Shown here in pieces: positions 51,408-60,287 of a DNA stretch of 64,000 nucleotides. The stretch's first letter is position 1; each line of letters opens with the position of its first letter. Source of the DNA: Jeotgalibacillus sp. S-D1 (GTDB lineage: Bacteria > Bacillota > Bacilli > Bacillales > Jeotgalibacillaceae). The stretch spans positions 149,554 to 213,553 of the forward strand of contig NZ_SMZR01000006.1 of NCBI RefSeq assembly GCF_004358665.1, written 5' to 3'. The notes beneath the pieces were generated by a model. That model saw nothing but the letters and a program-made list of their open reading frames with translations, was not told the DNA's origin and ran no database searches. The position numbers and the translations under genes are program-made.

Positions 51408-52043
51408 ATGTTGAAAACAAAAGTTACGCTTGGGCTGTTTTACACGATTGGTTTAGTGCTGTTATCCTTTGGCATTAGCATGATGATTTTAGCAGATCTT
51501 GGAGCGGGGCCATGGGACGCGCTCTATGTGGCTTTAGCAGATATTCTTGGCTTTACGGTGGGCACTTGGATTTTAATCGTTGGTTTCCTGTTAATCCTGT
51601 TAAATGCATTTTTACTTAAAAGAATGCCTGATTTTTTTGCTGTAATTACTATTTTCATAATGGGATTTTTTATTGATTTCTGGCTTCTTTTCGCTTTTGC
51701 AGACCTGATTGTACCCGATACTGGTTCAAGAATAGCCATGCTCGCCGGAAGTATATTAATTATTGCAGCAGGTGTATCTCTTTATCTCCAGGCAAACTTT
51801 GCCCCTAATCCAATTGATGGATTAATGATGGCTGTAAACGTTCGAACGGGTTTAAGTCTGTCGAAATCAAAAACCGTTCTTGAAGTAGCTGTTATGGTAA
51901 TTGCCTTAATAATTGGAGGTCCCATAGGAGTTGGCACTGTCATTGTTGCTTTTGGAATAGGGCCGTTAATTCAGTTGTTTTTTGTTCCGGTGTCAAAAAT
52001 AAAATCCAAAATGGTGCTTGCCCCGGATGCAGCATCAAAATAA
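51408..52043 (+). CDS. YczE/YyaS/YitT family membrane protein, copy 1
   Basis: A 211-residue membrane protein with five to six helices and the family pattern LGLFYTIGLVLLSFGISMMILADLGAGPWDALYV, then FAPNPIDGLMMAV and GGPIGVGTVIVAFGIGPLIQ. The ATG at 51408 sits very close to AAGGTGG; TTG at 51411 is an alternative. The frame from 51339 has no site. YczE in B. subtilis is encoded beside surfactin genes and influences lipopeptide production; its biochemical role is unknown. Confidence 0.85.
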   Translation: MLKTKVTLGLFYTIGLVLLSFGISMMILADLGAGPWDALYVALADILGFTVGTWILIVGFLLILLNAFLLKRMPDFFAVITIFIMGFFIDFWLLFAFADLIVPDTGSRIAMLAGSILIIAAGVSLYLQANFAPNPIDGLMMAVNVRTGLSLSKSKTVLEVAVMVIALIIGGPIGVGTVIVAFGIGPLIQLFFVPVSKIKSKMVLAPDAASK

Positions 52044-52186
52044 TATTTACCCGATTCAAGGCTTGCTGTTCATAGTATCGTTCATTTTTGTAAGCGATTT
52101 CGATTTGGCAAAAACTTATTGTGGTACGTACCTCTATTGCCGTGTTAAGATAAGCGGGTGAGATTTTTAATAGAAGAGGTGCAGCC

Positions 52187-52819
52187 ATGAGAAATGGGTT
52201 CATTATAGGTATGTTTTATTTAACCGGATTGTTGTTTTTGTCGCTGGGAATCAGCATTATGATTGTGGCAGATATCGGGGTGGGCCCGTGGGATGCACTA
52301 TATGTAGGGCTTTCTGAGACGATTGGTTTTACAGTCGGCACCTGGGTATTCATTTTAGGGATTATCTTAATTTTGCTTAACGGGTATCTGATGAAGAGAG
52401 TGCCTGATTTTCTGGCCATTATTACAATCTTTTTGATTGGGGTTTTTATGGATTTCTGGCTGCTGGTTGCATTTGCGGGGCTGGATTCACTTGCCATGCC
52501 GGTTCGCGCTGTCATGCTTGCAGCTGGAGTTGTGATTATCGCCATTGGGATAACCTGTTATCTTCAGGCTGATTTTGCCCGCAATCCAATTGACAGCCTG
52601 ATGATGGCTATTCAATTCCGTTCTGGAAAAAGCCTGGCCGTATCAAAAACGATGATGGAAGTCAGTGTATTAATTCTGGCATTTTTATTTGGCGGACCGA
52701 TTGGACTTGGAACCCTGCTGGTGGCGTTTGGCATGGGACCGCTGATTCAGCTGTTTATCACGCCGGTTACCAATATTCGCAAACGGCTGACTCATCAAAA
52801 GGAAGTCGTATTAAGTTAG
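52187..52819 (+). CDS. YczE/YyaS/YitT family membrane protein, copy 2
   Basis: A 210-residue paralogue of the preceding gene, collinear throughout (FYLTGLLFLSLGISIMIVADIGVGPWDALYVGL and FARNPIDSLMMAI). Gap 143 bp, same strand, so a tandem duplication. GAGGTG precedes the ATG. The two may form a heteromer or have split roles; no evidence either way. Confidence 0.87.
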   Translation: MRNGFIIGMFYLTGLLFLSLGISIMIVADIGVGPWDALYVGLSETIGFTVGTWVFILGIILILLNGYLMKRVPDFLAIITIFLIGVFMDFWLLVAFAGLDSLAMPVRAVMLAAGVVIIAIGITCYLQADFARNPIDSLMMAIQFRSGKSLAVSKTMMEVSVLILAFLFGGPIGLGTLLVAFGMGPLIQLFITPVTNIRKRLTHQKEVVLS

Positions 52820-52826
52820 ACGCTGG

Positions 52827-52862
52827 CTCAACCCCTGAACTGTCTGGGGTTGAGTTTTTTAA
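52827..52862 (+). terminator. Intrinsic terminator
   Basis: CTCAACCCCTG pairs with CTGGGGTTGAG around a short loop, then TTTTTT. Confidence 0.85.
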
Positions 52863-52863
52863 T

Positions 52864-52902
52864 ACAAAAAACCCTGTACAGGATCTTGTACAGGGAACTA
52901 AA
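52864..52902 (-). terminator. Intrinsic terminator
   Basis: TCCCTGTACA pairs with TGTACAGGG around a 6-base loop. On the minus strand it is followed by TTTTTTG. Confidence 0.75.
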
Positions 52903-52910
52903 TAATAGAA

Positions 52911-53744
52911 TTAATTTGATTTTCTTGGATTAACATAATCAGGGTAATCCGTAATAATGGCATCCACACCTGATTCCAAAAGGAAATCAGCCGTTTCCTG
53001 GCTTCGCACTGTCCAGGATGAAATCTTCATTCCAATCGAGTGAACCCGATTAACCAGATCCTTCGTAACCAACCTGTAGCTTGGGTTAAAATAATCTGCG
53101 TACGTGCTGAATTCCCTAAGTGCCTGCTCAGTTGTGTCTTTACTGGAGGAGGTAAGAACACCAATCGGAACTCTTGGCAATAGAGAGTTTGTCAATTTCA
53201 TTGATTCAAAGTTAAAAGACTGAATGATTATTTTCTCATTACGTGGTTTATCAAGATTACGCTCCTTTAATTTCAAGGCAATACTTTCTTCCATGCCTGG
53301 GTAAAGCTCAGGTGATTTTAATTCAATTAGTATACCAATTTTCCCCCGATAACGATCTAATACTTCTTCAAACGTCGGGATTTTCTCGCCTGTAAATTCT
53401 TCGCCTTTCCAGCTGCCTGCATCAAGGCTTCTTAGTTCCTCCAAGGTTAAATCACTTATGTATCCTGTACCATCGGTTGTTCTGTCTACGGAGGTATCGT
53501 GAATGACCACCAGTTGGCCATCTTTGCTTTGCTGTACATCAATTTCGATATAGTCTGCTTTCATGTCTACTGCTTTATCAAAAGCTGCAATTGTATTTTC
53601 AGGTGCATATCCTGAAGCGCCGCGGTGAGCTACATTGTCCACTTTTTTTCCTTCTGCAGCAGAAGCTGAAGCAAAGTTAGGGGTAAACAAACTAAACAGC
53701 AAAATTAAAGCAAAACCTGTGCTTAAAAATGTTCTCCTCTTCAT
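52911..53744 (-). CDS. Secreted glycerophosphodiester phosphodiesterase
   Basis: A 277-residue enzyme with a signal peptide (hydrophobic residues 8-28, AXA-like site near ASASAA). The GDPD domain shows NVAHRGASGYAPENTIAAF (catalytic His-Arg and Glu), YIEIDVQQSKDGQLVVIHD and the late GVDAIITDYPDYV. It hydrolyses glycerophosphodiesters, such as deacylated phospholipids or teichoic acid fragments, to glycerol 3-phosphate outside the membrane. GGAGGCG precedes the start. Confidence 0.9.
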   Translation of the reverse strand: MKRRTFLSTGFALILLFSLFTPNFASASAAEGKKVDNVAHRGASGYAPENTIAAFDKAVDMKADYIEIDVQQSKDGQLVVIHDTSVDRTTDGTGYISDLTLEELRSLDAGSWKGEEFTGEKIPTFEEVLDRYRGKIGILIELKSPELYPGMEESIALKLKERNLDKPRNEKIIIQSFNFESMKLTNSLLPRVPIGVLTSSSKDTTEQALREFSTYADYFNPSYRLVTKDLVNRVHSIGMKISSWTVRSQETADFLLESGVDAIITDYPDYVNPRKSN

Positions 53745-53955
53745 TAATCAATCGCCTCCATTGGTAATTTTTTCTTACTCTTTTATTTTACCTGGAAAAT
53801 ATTGATCGCTTGTATCGTTATTATTAAGATTATTTTACATAGATGGGAAAGGTATTTATTCAGTATGTCGTAACTGCAAAGCAAAGCCGGTCTGCTAAAT
53901 AAATCATTAGATCCTTTCATACATTGTTTTAAAGACACTGTTAGGAGGTGAGAAG

Positions 53956-54291
53956 ATGACATTGTGGATTGATGTTGGTGTAGGGAAGCGTCAGTTAATC
54001 CTTTATGATGCGAGTATTGTCATTAAGCGCTATCCCATTGCAGTAGGCAAAATGCTGACGCCAACGCCAACAGGCAACTATATGATTGTAAATAAAGAGG
54101 ATAATCCGGGAGGCCCGTATGGAGCTTTGTGGATGGGGCTATCAAAGCCTCATTACGGTATTCACGGCACTGATAACCCGAGTTCAATCGGCACTGAAGC
54201 TTCTCAGGGGTGCATTCGGATGTACAATGAAGACGTGGTGGAGCTATCCGCTTTAGTGCCGCTTGGGACAAATGTGTATATCCACAAATAA
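53956..54291 (+). CDS. L,D-transpeptidase (YkuD domain)
   Basis: A 111-residue protein consisting only of the catalytic YkuD domain. The active site is [12 protein letters not shown] with His70, then SQGCIRM with Cys86. It has no LysM domain and no signal peptide, unlike B. subtilis YkuD (164 residues, with LysM). Many spore-forming bacilli have such bare forms, possibly spore-associated. The enzyme class makes 3-3 peptidoglycan cross-links. AGGAGGTGA precedes the ATG. Confidence 0.88.
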   Translation: MTLWIDVGVGKRQLILYDASIVIKRYPIAVGKMLTPTPTGNYMIVNKEDNPGGPYGALWMGLSKPHYGIHGTDNPSSIGTEASQGCIRMYNEDVVELSALVPLGTNVYIHK

Positions 54292-54376
54292 CAGAAAAGT
54301 TTATTCAAACAATCGAATAACCGTTTTCATAATTACGAAAAAAACATAAGAAAGAGGCTGGCATAAAGCTCATCAA

Positions 54377-54423
54377 AAAGATGCCCTGCGAACAATAATA
54401 CGTTCGTTAGGGCATCTTTTTAT
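54377..54423. terminator. Bidirectional terminator
   Basis: AAAGATGCCCT(GC)GAAC with its near-perfect complement has an 8-base loop, then TTTTTA. It lies between the L,D-transpeptidase and the convergent protease gene. Confidence 0.8.
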
Positions 54424-54447
54424 GTGCGGGGTTATTAAACTTTACAA

Positions 54448-55713
54448 TCAGTTCTCAAGCTTCTTTATAAAGTCTTCATCATTTGTAACGCCTAAAAGGG
54501 AATATCCACTGTCACCTATACTGTCTTCTATAGATGGGTTTGCACCATTTTCGAATAACAGCAGAGCTAAATCATAGGTTTCCTGCGAAAGAGCAATCGT
54601 TAATGGGGTTCCATAATCGTCTGACGCGTTTGGATCCGCGCCGGCTTGCAAAAGGGCTTCAGCAATTTCCGGCTGATAGCTGTAGACCGCGTGAAGAAGA
54701 GGGGTAGAGCCATCAAAAGCGGTTTCTTCTAAATCAGTTCCTTCTTCAATCAATTCTTCTACAGCTGCGAGGTTCCCTTCATCTATTGCTGTAAATAAAG
54801 GAGAATCATAGGATTCATCCTCCCATAGATCAGGTGAGAAAATAGAGGCCACAACGGCTCCTCCAAAGGAGAAGGAAAAAATTACTGCCAGGTAAGCAGC
54901 AAATATTCCTCCAAACAACATCCCGGCTCCTAAAACAATTTTGCCCGTTTTAGGGGAGTAGAGGGGGGATGTTTCAGGATTCATAAACTGACCTATTGAT
55001 TGTATTCGTTTAGGCAGCCGCGGATGTGTAGAGAGCACTTCACTCAGCCATACTGGTCCGTTTGATTCAGAGCTTATCTGTTCTAAATAAGCATCTTCAT
55101 TTACTTCAACAGCCAGCAGTTTGCCGACACCCAGTATGGTCAACGCCCGTTTAGCAGCTGCCGCATTTTGAATCATGAAGGCGGCTTCACGGTCACAGGT
55201 GTACTCGCAGGACCGGCTGTAAGCCTGAGATAGAAATGGAATGAATTGAGCAGGCATAATAAGCATGTTCTTCCACACATGCCTGCGTTTAATATGGGAA
55301 AGTTCATGTGCGATGATGAAATCAAGCTCATCTTCCCCCTGTTGGCGTGCCAGTTCAAATACTTCTGAATACAGCACAACCATATTTCTTCCGAAAAAAC
55401 GTGCAGCGAATGCATTAAGGGCACCTTCTGATTGAATAACAAATACATCAGGAATTGTTTTCAAGCCCATTTTTTGGGATAGATGAGTCACCCTGATATA
55501 TACGTCGGGAAATTGCTGCTGGCTAATGCGAATGCCATTTCCACGAATTGACCCCAGCATCATCGCATTTAAAAATAACATTACTGCAAGGATGGCAAGT
55601 GCAATGCCGATCCCGATAATCGATATTGCTGCTAGAAAATAAATAATTCCACTAAAAATTGCGCTTATAATAAAATATACCGTCTCGCGCTCAGACTTAA
55701 TTGCTTCTTGCAA
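54448..55713 (-). CDS. M48 family metalloprotease fused to ankyrin repeats
   Basis: A 421-residue protein. Two N-terminal membrane helices (12-55) precede an HtpX/Ste24-like peptidase domain with zinc motif HELSH (His136, Glu137, His140) and Glu170 in SCEYTCD. A membrane helix follows near 265-290, then three to four ankyrin repeats (about 310-410; SPLFTAIDEGNLAAVEELIE, STPLLHAVYSYQPEIAEALL, TPLTIALSQETYDLALLLF). TTG start behind AAGGAGG. M48 enzymes degrade damaged membrane proteins; the ankyrin tail probably recruits partners. An unusual fusion. Confidence 0.87.
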   Translation of the reverse strand: MQEAIKSERETVYFIISAIFSGIIYFLAAISIIGIGIALAILAVMLFLNAMMLGSIRGNGIRISQQQFPDVYIRVTHLSQKMGLKTIPDVFVIQSEGALNAFAARFFGRNMVVLYSEVFELARQQGEDELDFIIAHELSHIKRRHVWKNMLIMPAQFIPFLSQAYSRSCEYTCDREAAFMIQNAAAAKRALTILGVGKLLAVEVNEDAYLEQISSESNGPVWLSEVLSTHPRLPKRIQSIGQFMNPETSPLYSPKTGKIVLGAGMLFGGIFAAYLAVIFSFSFGGAVVASIFSPDLWEDESYDSPLFTAIDEGNLAAVEELIEEGTDLEETAFDGSTPLLHAVYSYQPEIAEALLQAGADPNASDDYGTPLTIALSQETYDLALLLFENGANPSIEDSIGDSGYSLLGVTNDEDFIKKLEN

Positions 55714-55837
55714 ACCATTTCCTCCTTATGATGGATTAAAATTACATCCATAATAAAATGTAAGCGAAGAAAATCGGATGGTCAATATAAAAAACAGGAA
55801 TCCAAAGACTATTTATTGAGGAAAGGCAAAGGATTTA

Positions 55838-55873
55838 AAAAACCCTCAACCGATCAAAAGGTTGAGGGTGACT
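55838..55873 (-). terminator. Intrinsic terminator
   Basis: ACCCTCAACC pairs with GGTTGAGGGT around an 8-base loop; the left A-run gives the U-run on the minus strand. Confidence 0.8.
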
Positions 55874-55887
55874 AATTAGTGCACTGA

Positions 55888-56283
55888 TTAACTGGCAGAG
55901 GTCTTATTAATTGTTCCTGAGTGAGTGGAATAATTAGGGTTATTATAAACATTGTTAAATAACCATATATGAAATAAATATTCACCAGCAGCCACTATCA
56001 CAGCGGTAACAAGCGAATTCGAAACTGTGTCTGTATATCCAAGAAGCTCTAAACCGCCCCACACAATTATGTAAGCTAATACTAAATCAGCAATGGTACT
56101 GACGATATTTCCTGTTTTTGGAAGCGTCACCAGATCACCGCCGATATAAGAGATGATCAGCAGCCCAAGACCAATAATAGTTGAATCCAGAAAACGCACG
56201 TCATTAAAAAGGGTAAGGATAATCCATACAACAGGTAAAACCAGCATTGCTTTTATGACGACCGCTTTGCCATGATTCATCAT
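55888..56283 (-). CDS. DUF2512/YndM-like membrane protein
   Basis: A 131-residue protein with four predicted membrane helices (about 10-27, 31-52, 60-80, 88-110) and a polar C-terminus. The plan and motifs (FLDSTIIGLGLLIISYIGGDLVTLPKTGN, then VAAGEYLFHIWLF) match the YndM/DUF2512 family common in spore-formers, whose role is unknown. GGAGGAG precedes a doubled ATG; ATG at 56280 is an alternative. Confidence 0.75.
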   Translation of the reverse strand: MMNHGKAVVIKAMLVLPVVWIILTLFNDVRFLDSTIIGLGLLIISYIGGDLVTLPKTGNIVSTIADLVLAYIIVWGGLELLGYTDTVSNSLVTAVIVAAGEYLFHIWLFNNVYNNPNYSTHSGTINKTSAS

Positions 56284-56367
56284 TTTCTCCTCCTTCAGTG
56301 AATTTATTACATAATTTCCACATTTGTAAAATATGTAAACATAAATTCTCCTTTTCCGGACGCAGAA

Positions 56368-57729
56368 TTAAAGTGGAAAGCGCGCGATTAAAGCGGTGGC
56401 AATCCCGAAATATATAAGCAAAGACAAAATATCGTTTAAGGTAGTAATTAAGGGGCCGGAAGCAATGGCCGGGTCTATCTTAAATTTGTTTAAAATCAGC
56501 GGAATAATGGTCCCTGCCAATGTGCCGATAATTAAGGTGGTGAGCAAGGAGAGACCCACAATGAAACCGAGCGTCATGCTTCCCTGCCAAAAATACGCGA
56601 TCATGGCAATTAGAAGACCACAGGACAGTCCGATCATTACCCCGACCATTAATTCTCTAAGAATCAGCTTGGATACTGTTTTTTTGTCAATACGATTGGT
56701 TGTCAGACCCCTAACCACGACAGCCAAGGACTGCGTGCCTGTATTTCCAGTCATTCCGGCAATCATAGGCATAAAAAAGGCAAGTGCTACAACAGTAGCC
56801 AGCGTCTCTTCAAATTCACTGATGATCGTCCCTGAAACCACTCCGATTAAAAGAAGCATAACCAGCCATGGCAAACGTCTGGCAAAAGCCACGACCGCTC
56901 TTGTTTTAAACGTTATTTCCTTACCTGAACCAGAAAGCCTTTCAATATCTTCTGTTGCTTCTTGAATTAATACATCAATGACGTCATCGACTGTGATGAT
57001 TCCAATAAGCTTATCGTGGTCATCGATAACCGGCATAGCAATTAAATCGTATTGTTCGATTAAGCGGGCAACTTCCTCCTGGTCAACAGCCGGCTTCACT
57101 GTCATAACATCCCCGCTCATAATCGAACCGATCAGTGATTCAGCATCAGCAAGCAGCAAGTCGCGAAACGAAACGACGCCAACCACCTGATGCTTATTAT
57201 TTACCACATATAAGTAATGAATGGTTTCAAATACCCTGGAGTACTGACGAAGTTTTTCAACTGATTCATTCACACTCATTTCAGGATAAATCCACACAAA
57301 TCGATTCGTCATCAGGCGTCCGGCAGACTCAGCGGGATAGGTCATTATTTGCTGCACGACCGAAGCTTCTTCCGGGGACATGACTTCAACCAGGGCTGCA
57401 GCATCATCCTGCTGCAGACGGTCAAGCATCTTCGCCAGATCATCATTTTCCATGTCATCCAATATGCGTCCAAGTCTGTACCGTTCAATAAGTGAAATGG
57501 CAATCGCCTGACAATCAGGGGATAAGTGGCCAAGAAGATCTGCCGCATTTGAACTATGCAGAGATTCAATAAAAACTTTTCTTGAATCAGGATTCTCTAT
57601 TTCTTCAAATAACCGCCCTCTATCAAACGGACGCAAATCATTTGTAAATGTTTCTAATTCAACTGCATTTCCTGATTGGAGAATGCTCTGCAAAGTCTCT
57701 TCCAATTTCTCATAAACCATCTCATTCAT
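56368..57729 (-). CDS. mgtE: Magnesium transporter MgtE
   Basis: A 453-residue Mg2+ channel. The superhelical N-domain (about 20-130) and two CBS domains (about 135-255) form the Mg2+-sensing cytoplasmic part. Five membrane helices follow, with the pore segment FFMPMIAGMTGNTGTQSLAVVVRG. GAGGTGAT precedes the ATG. In B. subtilis mgtE is preceded by an M-box riboswitch; I do not see one in the ~440 bp upstream here. Confidence 0.93.
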   Translation of the reverse strand: MNEMVYEKLEETLQSILQSGNAVELETFTNDLRPFDRGRLFEEIENPDSRKVFIESLHSSNAADLLGHLSPDCQAIAISLIERYRLGRILDDMENDDLAKMLDRLQQDDAAALVEVMSPEEASVVQQIMTYPAESAGRLMTNRFVWIYPEMSVNESVEKLRQYSRVFETIHYLYVVNNKHQVVGVVSFRDLLLADAESLIGSIMSGDVMTVKPAVDQEEVARLIEQYDLIAMPVIDDHDKLIGIITVDDVIDVLIQEATEDIERLSGSGKEITFKTRAVVAFARRLPWLVMLLLIGVVSGTIISEFEETLATVVALAFFMPMIAGMTGNTGTQSLAVVVRGLTTNRIDKKTVSKLILRELMVGVMIGLSCGLLIAMIAYFWQGSMTLGFIVGLSLLTTLIIGTLAGTIIPLILNKFKIDPAIASGPLITTLNDILSLLIYFGIATALIARFPL

Positions 57730-57958
57730 ATCAAATCACCTCGTCTGCTACTGTGATCGTATCATATTTTATAAATACCAGCGTAAAATCATTTTTGTGA
57801 ATTTAGGAAGGTAGGGGAGCGGGGGGAAAAGCTCTATCAAGGGCTCTGGCATTTAAACAATTGTTTGTTTGAATTGTAAGCTTAATCATCAAACGGCGGC
57901 TTAGTGTGTTTGGAGCTGAGAAAAACAAAGTGCTGGGCCAAAACTCATTACATTACAA
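57730..57958. other. Intergenic sequence upstream of mgtE, nothing recognised
   Basis: It holds no gene, and none of the conserved M-box sequence blocks could be found on the minus strand. An ACAATTGTTTG-like AT-rich dyad occurs near 57855. The remainder up to 58172 contains a terminator and an interspersed repeat. Confidence 0.4.
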
Positions 57959-58001
57959 AGAGAATGCCTTCATGTACTTATTCATGAAGGCATTCTTTAT
58001 T
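57959..58001. terminator. Intrinsic terminator (isolated)
   Basis: AGAATGCCTTCATG with its perfect complement has a ~9-base loop, followed by TTTATTTT. It belongs to no adjacent plus-strand gene. Confidence 0.7.
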
Positions 58002-58048
58002 TTAAACTGAATCATATATCTTTTTTATTATCTGTAAAACCGTTGCAC

Positions 58049-58160
58049 GCTTAGGTTCATTGGAGCGGAAGGCGGCGACTCCTGCGTAATAAAGCGGGAA
58101 GGGTGAGCCACTCGGAAATGAACCGTTCGTTTTTGGAAGGGGCTCCATTATGTCCCAGCC
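58049..58160. repeat. Interspersed Bacillaceae-type intergenic repeat, copy 3
   Basis: GCTTAGGTTCATTGGAGCGG starts it, then AAGGCGGCGACTCCTGCG, AGCGGGAAGGGTGAG and GAAATGAACCGTTCG, ending near TGTCCC. It shares its first 16 bases with copy 1 and its GGCGACTCCTGCG block with the reverse complement of copy 2. Confidence 0.75.
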
Positions 58161-58172
58161 TCTTGCCTTGAA

Positions 58173-59516
58173 TTATATTTCTCTGCGCATCGCCTTCAGC
58201 ACATCGATTTCTGTTGCGCGTTTAGCCGGACGCAAGCCTGACAAAATAGTAACCGTTAAACAAATAATAACCGCAATCAAAATCAGCGAGAAGGGAATTG
58301 AAGAAAATCTCAGACCGGACGGTAGCTTTTCATCAAATACCGCTTCTAAAATCATCGGCAGAGCAAGGTTAACAGCCACACTGATGGCATAGGCAGCTGC
58401 GATTCCGATTGCTGCACCAATCAGGCCAATATAGCTGCTCTCCAATAAAAAGATGCGTTTAATTACCTTTGGGCTAGCTCCTATTGCTTTCATAATGCCA
58501 ATATCTGGTGCGCGTTCGGTCACGGCCATCGTCATCGTATTATAAATACCAATTGAAGCAATTAAAATAGCAATGGTACCAATGAAAATTAATCCAGCCT
58601 TAGCGACATTAAAAAGCATATTTAGCTGCTTCATTTCATTGACGACTGAGTAAGTGGCATACTTTTCTTCCTTCAGTTTGTCCGAGACCGCCTTTACCGC
58701 TTCAACATTCGCGGCGTAGACGGTGACGTTATCATAGGAAGTCTCTGACGTTTCTGTGACTTCCATCTCAGAAGGATCATACAGCTCTGCATTGGGTGTT
58801 CCCGTAAAGTCCTCTAATTCAGTTAATAAATGATCCGTCAGATAGACATTTTGATCCCACTCCCATTCTCGAGCGGGGGCTTCCATGACGCCCACAATGG
58901 TAACGTCAAAATCACCAGAGGATTCTTTGCCATCTGCTATTTTTTTCAGTTTAAGATTAAACGGCTCACCAATAATATTTTCATCGTAGCGGAATTCCTC
59001 TTTCACTAAACCCTGCTCATCATAGAGTTCTTCGGCGCTTTGTCCTTCTGGAATTAATGAAGATGCAAAATGATGGCCAACAACCACTTCATTTGGCGCC
59101 TCTGGCAAACGGCCTTCTGCCAGTTCCAGTCCGGATTTTTCCTCAGAAGGGAAGTGGGCGGAAACTGCAGGAGCGGGTACTTCATAACCTTCTGTTGAAA
59201 AGGTGACTTCCTGCAGAATGGATTTTTGACGTGTAACGGCATTTACCCCTTCGAGATCTTCAAATAATTTAATATCCTCATCATTAATCGCACGGTATGA
59301 TGTTTCACTTTCTTCATAGCCATGAACCTGGATCTGAGTAACTTCACCGCTTTCCATTGTATCTTTTAAAACAGTGTCATGAAGTCCAAAAGCTACGGAG
59401 GCGAGAACAATTAAAAAAGCGCATCCCATAGCAGTGGCAAGAACAGTCATAAAAACGCGCACTTTATTTTTTTTCATATTTTGGATAATGAATCGAAATT
59501 GATCTTTTACTTTCAT
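58173..59516 (-). CDS. ytrF: ABC transporter permease, MacB/FtsX type (YtrF-like)
   Basis: A 447-residue permease. One N-terminal helix (22-44) precedes a large MacB-type external domain (45-305). Three C-terminal helices form the FtsX module (about 310-430), with APDIGIMKAIGASPKVIKRIFLLES. Length and position match B. subtilis YtrF (436). Its start overlaps the ATPase stop by four bases (ATGA). Last gene of the operon. YtrEF in B. subtilis belongs to a GntR-controlled system induced by cell-wall antibiotics. Confidence 0.87.
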   Translation of the reverse strand: MKVKDQFRFIIQNMKKNKVRVFMTVLATAMGCAFLIVLASVAFGLHDTVLKDTMESGEVTQIQVHGYEESETSYRAINDEDIKLFEDLEGVNAVTRQKSILQEVTFSTEGYEVPAPAVSAHFPSEEKSGLELAEGRLPEAPNEVVVGHHFASSLIPEGQSAEELYDEQGLVKEEFRYDENIIGEPFNLKLKKIADGKESSGDFDVTIVGVMEAPAREWEWDQNVYLTDHLLTELEDFTGTPNAELYDPSEMEVTETSETSYDNVTVYAANVEAVKAVSDKLKEEKYATYSVVNEMKQLNMLFNVAKAGLIFIGTIAILIASIGIYNTMTMAVTERAPDIGIMKAIGASPKVIKRIFLLESSYIGLIGAAIGIAAAYAISVAVNLALPMILEAVFDEKLPSGLRFSSIPFSLILIAVIICLTVTILSGLRPAKRATEIDVLKAMRREI

Positions 59517-60205
59517 GCAAAAACACCGCTTTCTACAATTTTTCCATCCGCCAAAGCAATGGTGCGGTCACCGATACGGGCTACTTCATCATCATGCGTG
59601 ATAATAAGGAACGTGACGCCAAGATCCCTGTTCAGTTCCCGAATAAATTGAAGTAAATCCTGTTCGGTTTCACTGTCAAGGCTTCCGGTCGGCTCATCTG
59701 CCAGGATAAGAGGTGGTTCCAATACAAGAGCCCTCGCAATGGACACCCGCTGCTGCTGGCCGCCGGATAATTCACTGGGATAATGCTCTCCAAAGTCTTC
59801 AAGCCCAACTTTTTTTAGCATGTCTGCCGTCGTTTTTCTCCGGGCATTTTCGCTCATTCCTTTTAAAATCAGCGGCAGTTCGATATTTTGAAAAGCAGTC
59901 ATGCTTGGAATGAGCTGAAAGTTTTGAAAGATAAACCCCATATGCTGCAGGCGGAAGTCAGCAAACTCGGTCTCATTAAACTCACTTACTTTTTTATCCT
60001 GAATGATAATCTCGCCCTCTGTTGGATGAATAAACCCGCTGATCAGATTTAACAGAGTGGATTTTCCGGATCCGCTTCTACCTACGATCGTAACGATTTC
60101 ACCTTGATTTACCTGAAATGAAATATTTTTTAGAACAGGCACAATCGTTTTGTTACCCTTTTTTCCTAAAACGAAATGATGGGTAATTTGATTTACATTT
60201 ATCAT
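59513..60205 (-). CDS. ytrE: ABC transporter ATP-binding protein (YtrE-like)
   Basis: A 230-residue MacB/LolD-type ATPase. Walker A is [10 protein letters not shown]-loop [10 protein letters not shown], signature LSGGQQQR, Walker [13 protein letters not shown], switch His in IITHDDE. It is coupled to the FtsX-type permease downstream and together they resemble mechanotransmitting ABC systems rather than importers. GGAGGAATT precedes the ATG. Confidence 0.9.
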   Translation of the reverse strand: MINVNQITHHFVLGKKGNKTIVPVLKNISFQVNQGEIVTIVGRSGSGKSTLLNLISGFIHPTEGEIIIQDKKVSEFNETEFADFRLQHMGFIFQNFQLIPSMTAFQNIELPLILKGMSENARRKTTADMLKKVGLEDFGEHYPSELSGGQQQRVSIARALVLEPPLILADEPTGSLDSETEQDLLQFIRELNRDLGVTFLIITHDDEVARIGDRTIALADGKIVESGVFA

Positions 60206-60231
60206 TTTTAATTCCTCCTAAGCTAAATTTG

Positions 60232-60283
60232 GCAATAAAAAAGAAGGGACTCGTACGAGAGAATCCCTTCTTTAGTTAAGTAA
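60232..60283 (-). terminator. Internal terminator of the ytr operon
   Basis: On the minus strand, AAGAAGGGA pairs with TCCCTTCTT around an inner CTCGTACGAG palindrome, followed by TTTTTTATT. It separates the long permease gene from ytrE-ytrF and would reduce read-through. Confidence 0.8.
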
Positions 60284-60287
60284 AGCG

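Noticed and set aside
56396..56965. A 189-codon frame antisense to mgtE
   Set aside because: It is a shadow of the hydrophobic mgtE reading frame, with low-complexity Ser/Ile/Pro composition and no ribosome binding site.
57730..57958. M-box magnesium riboswitch before mgtE
   Set aside because: None of the conserved M-box sequence blocks could be found on the minus strand in this stretch.
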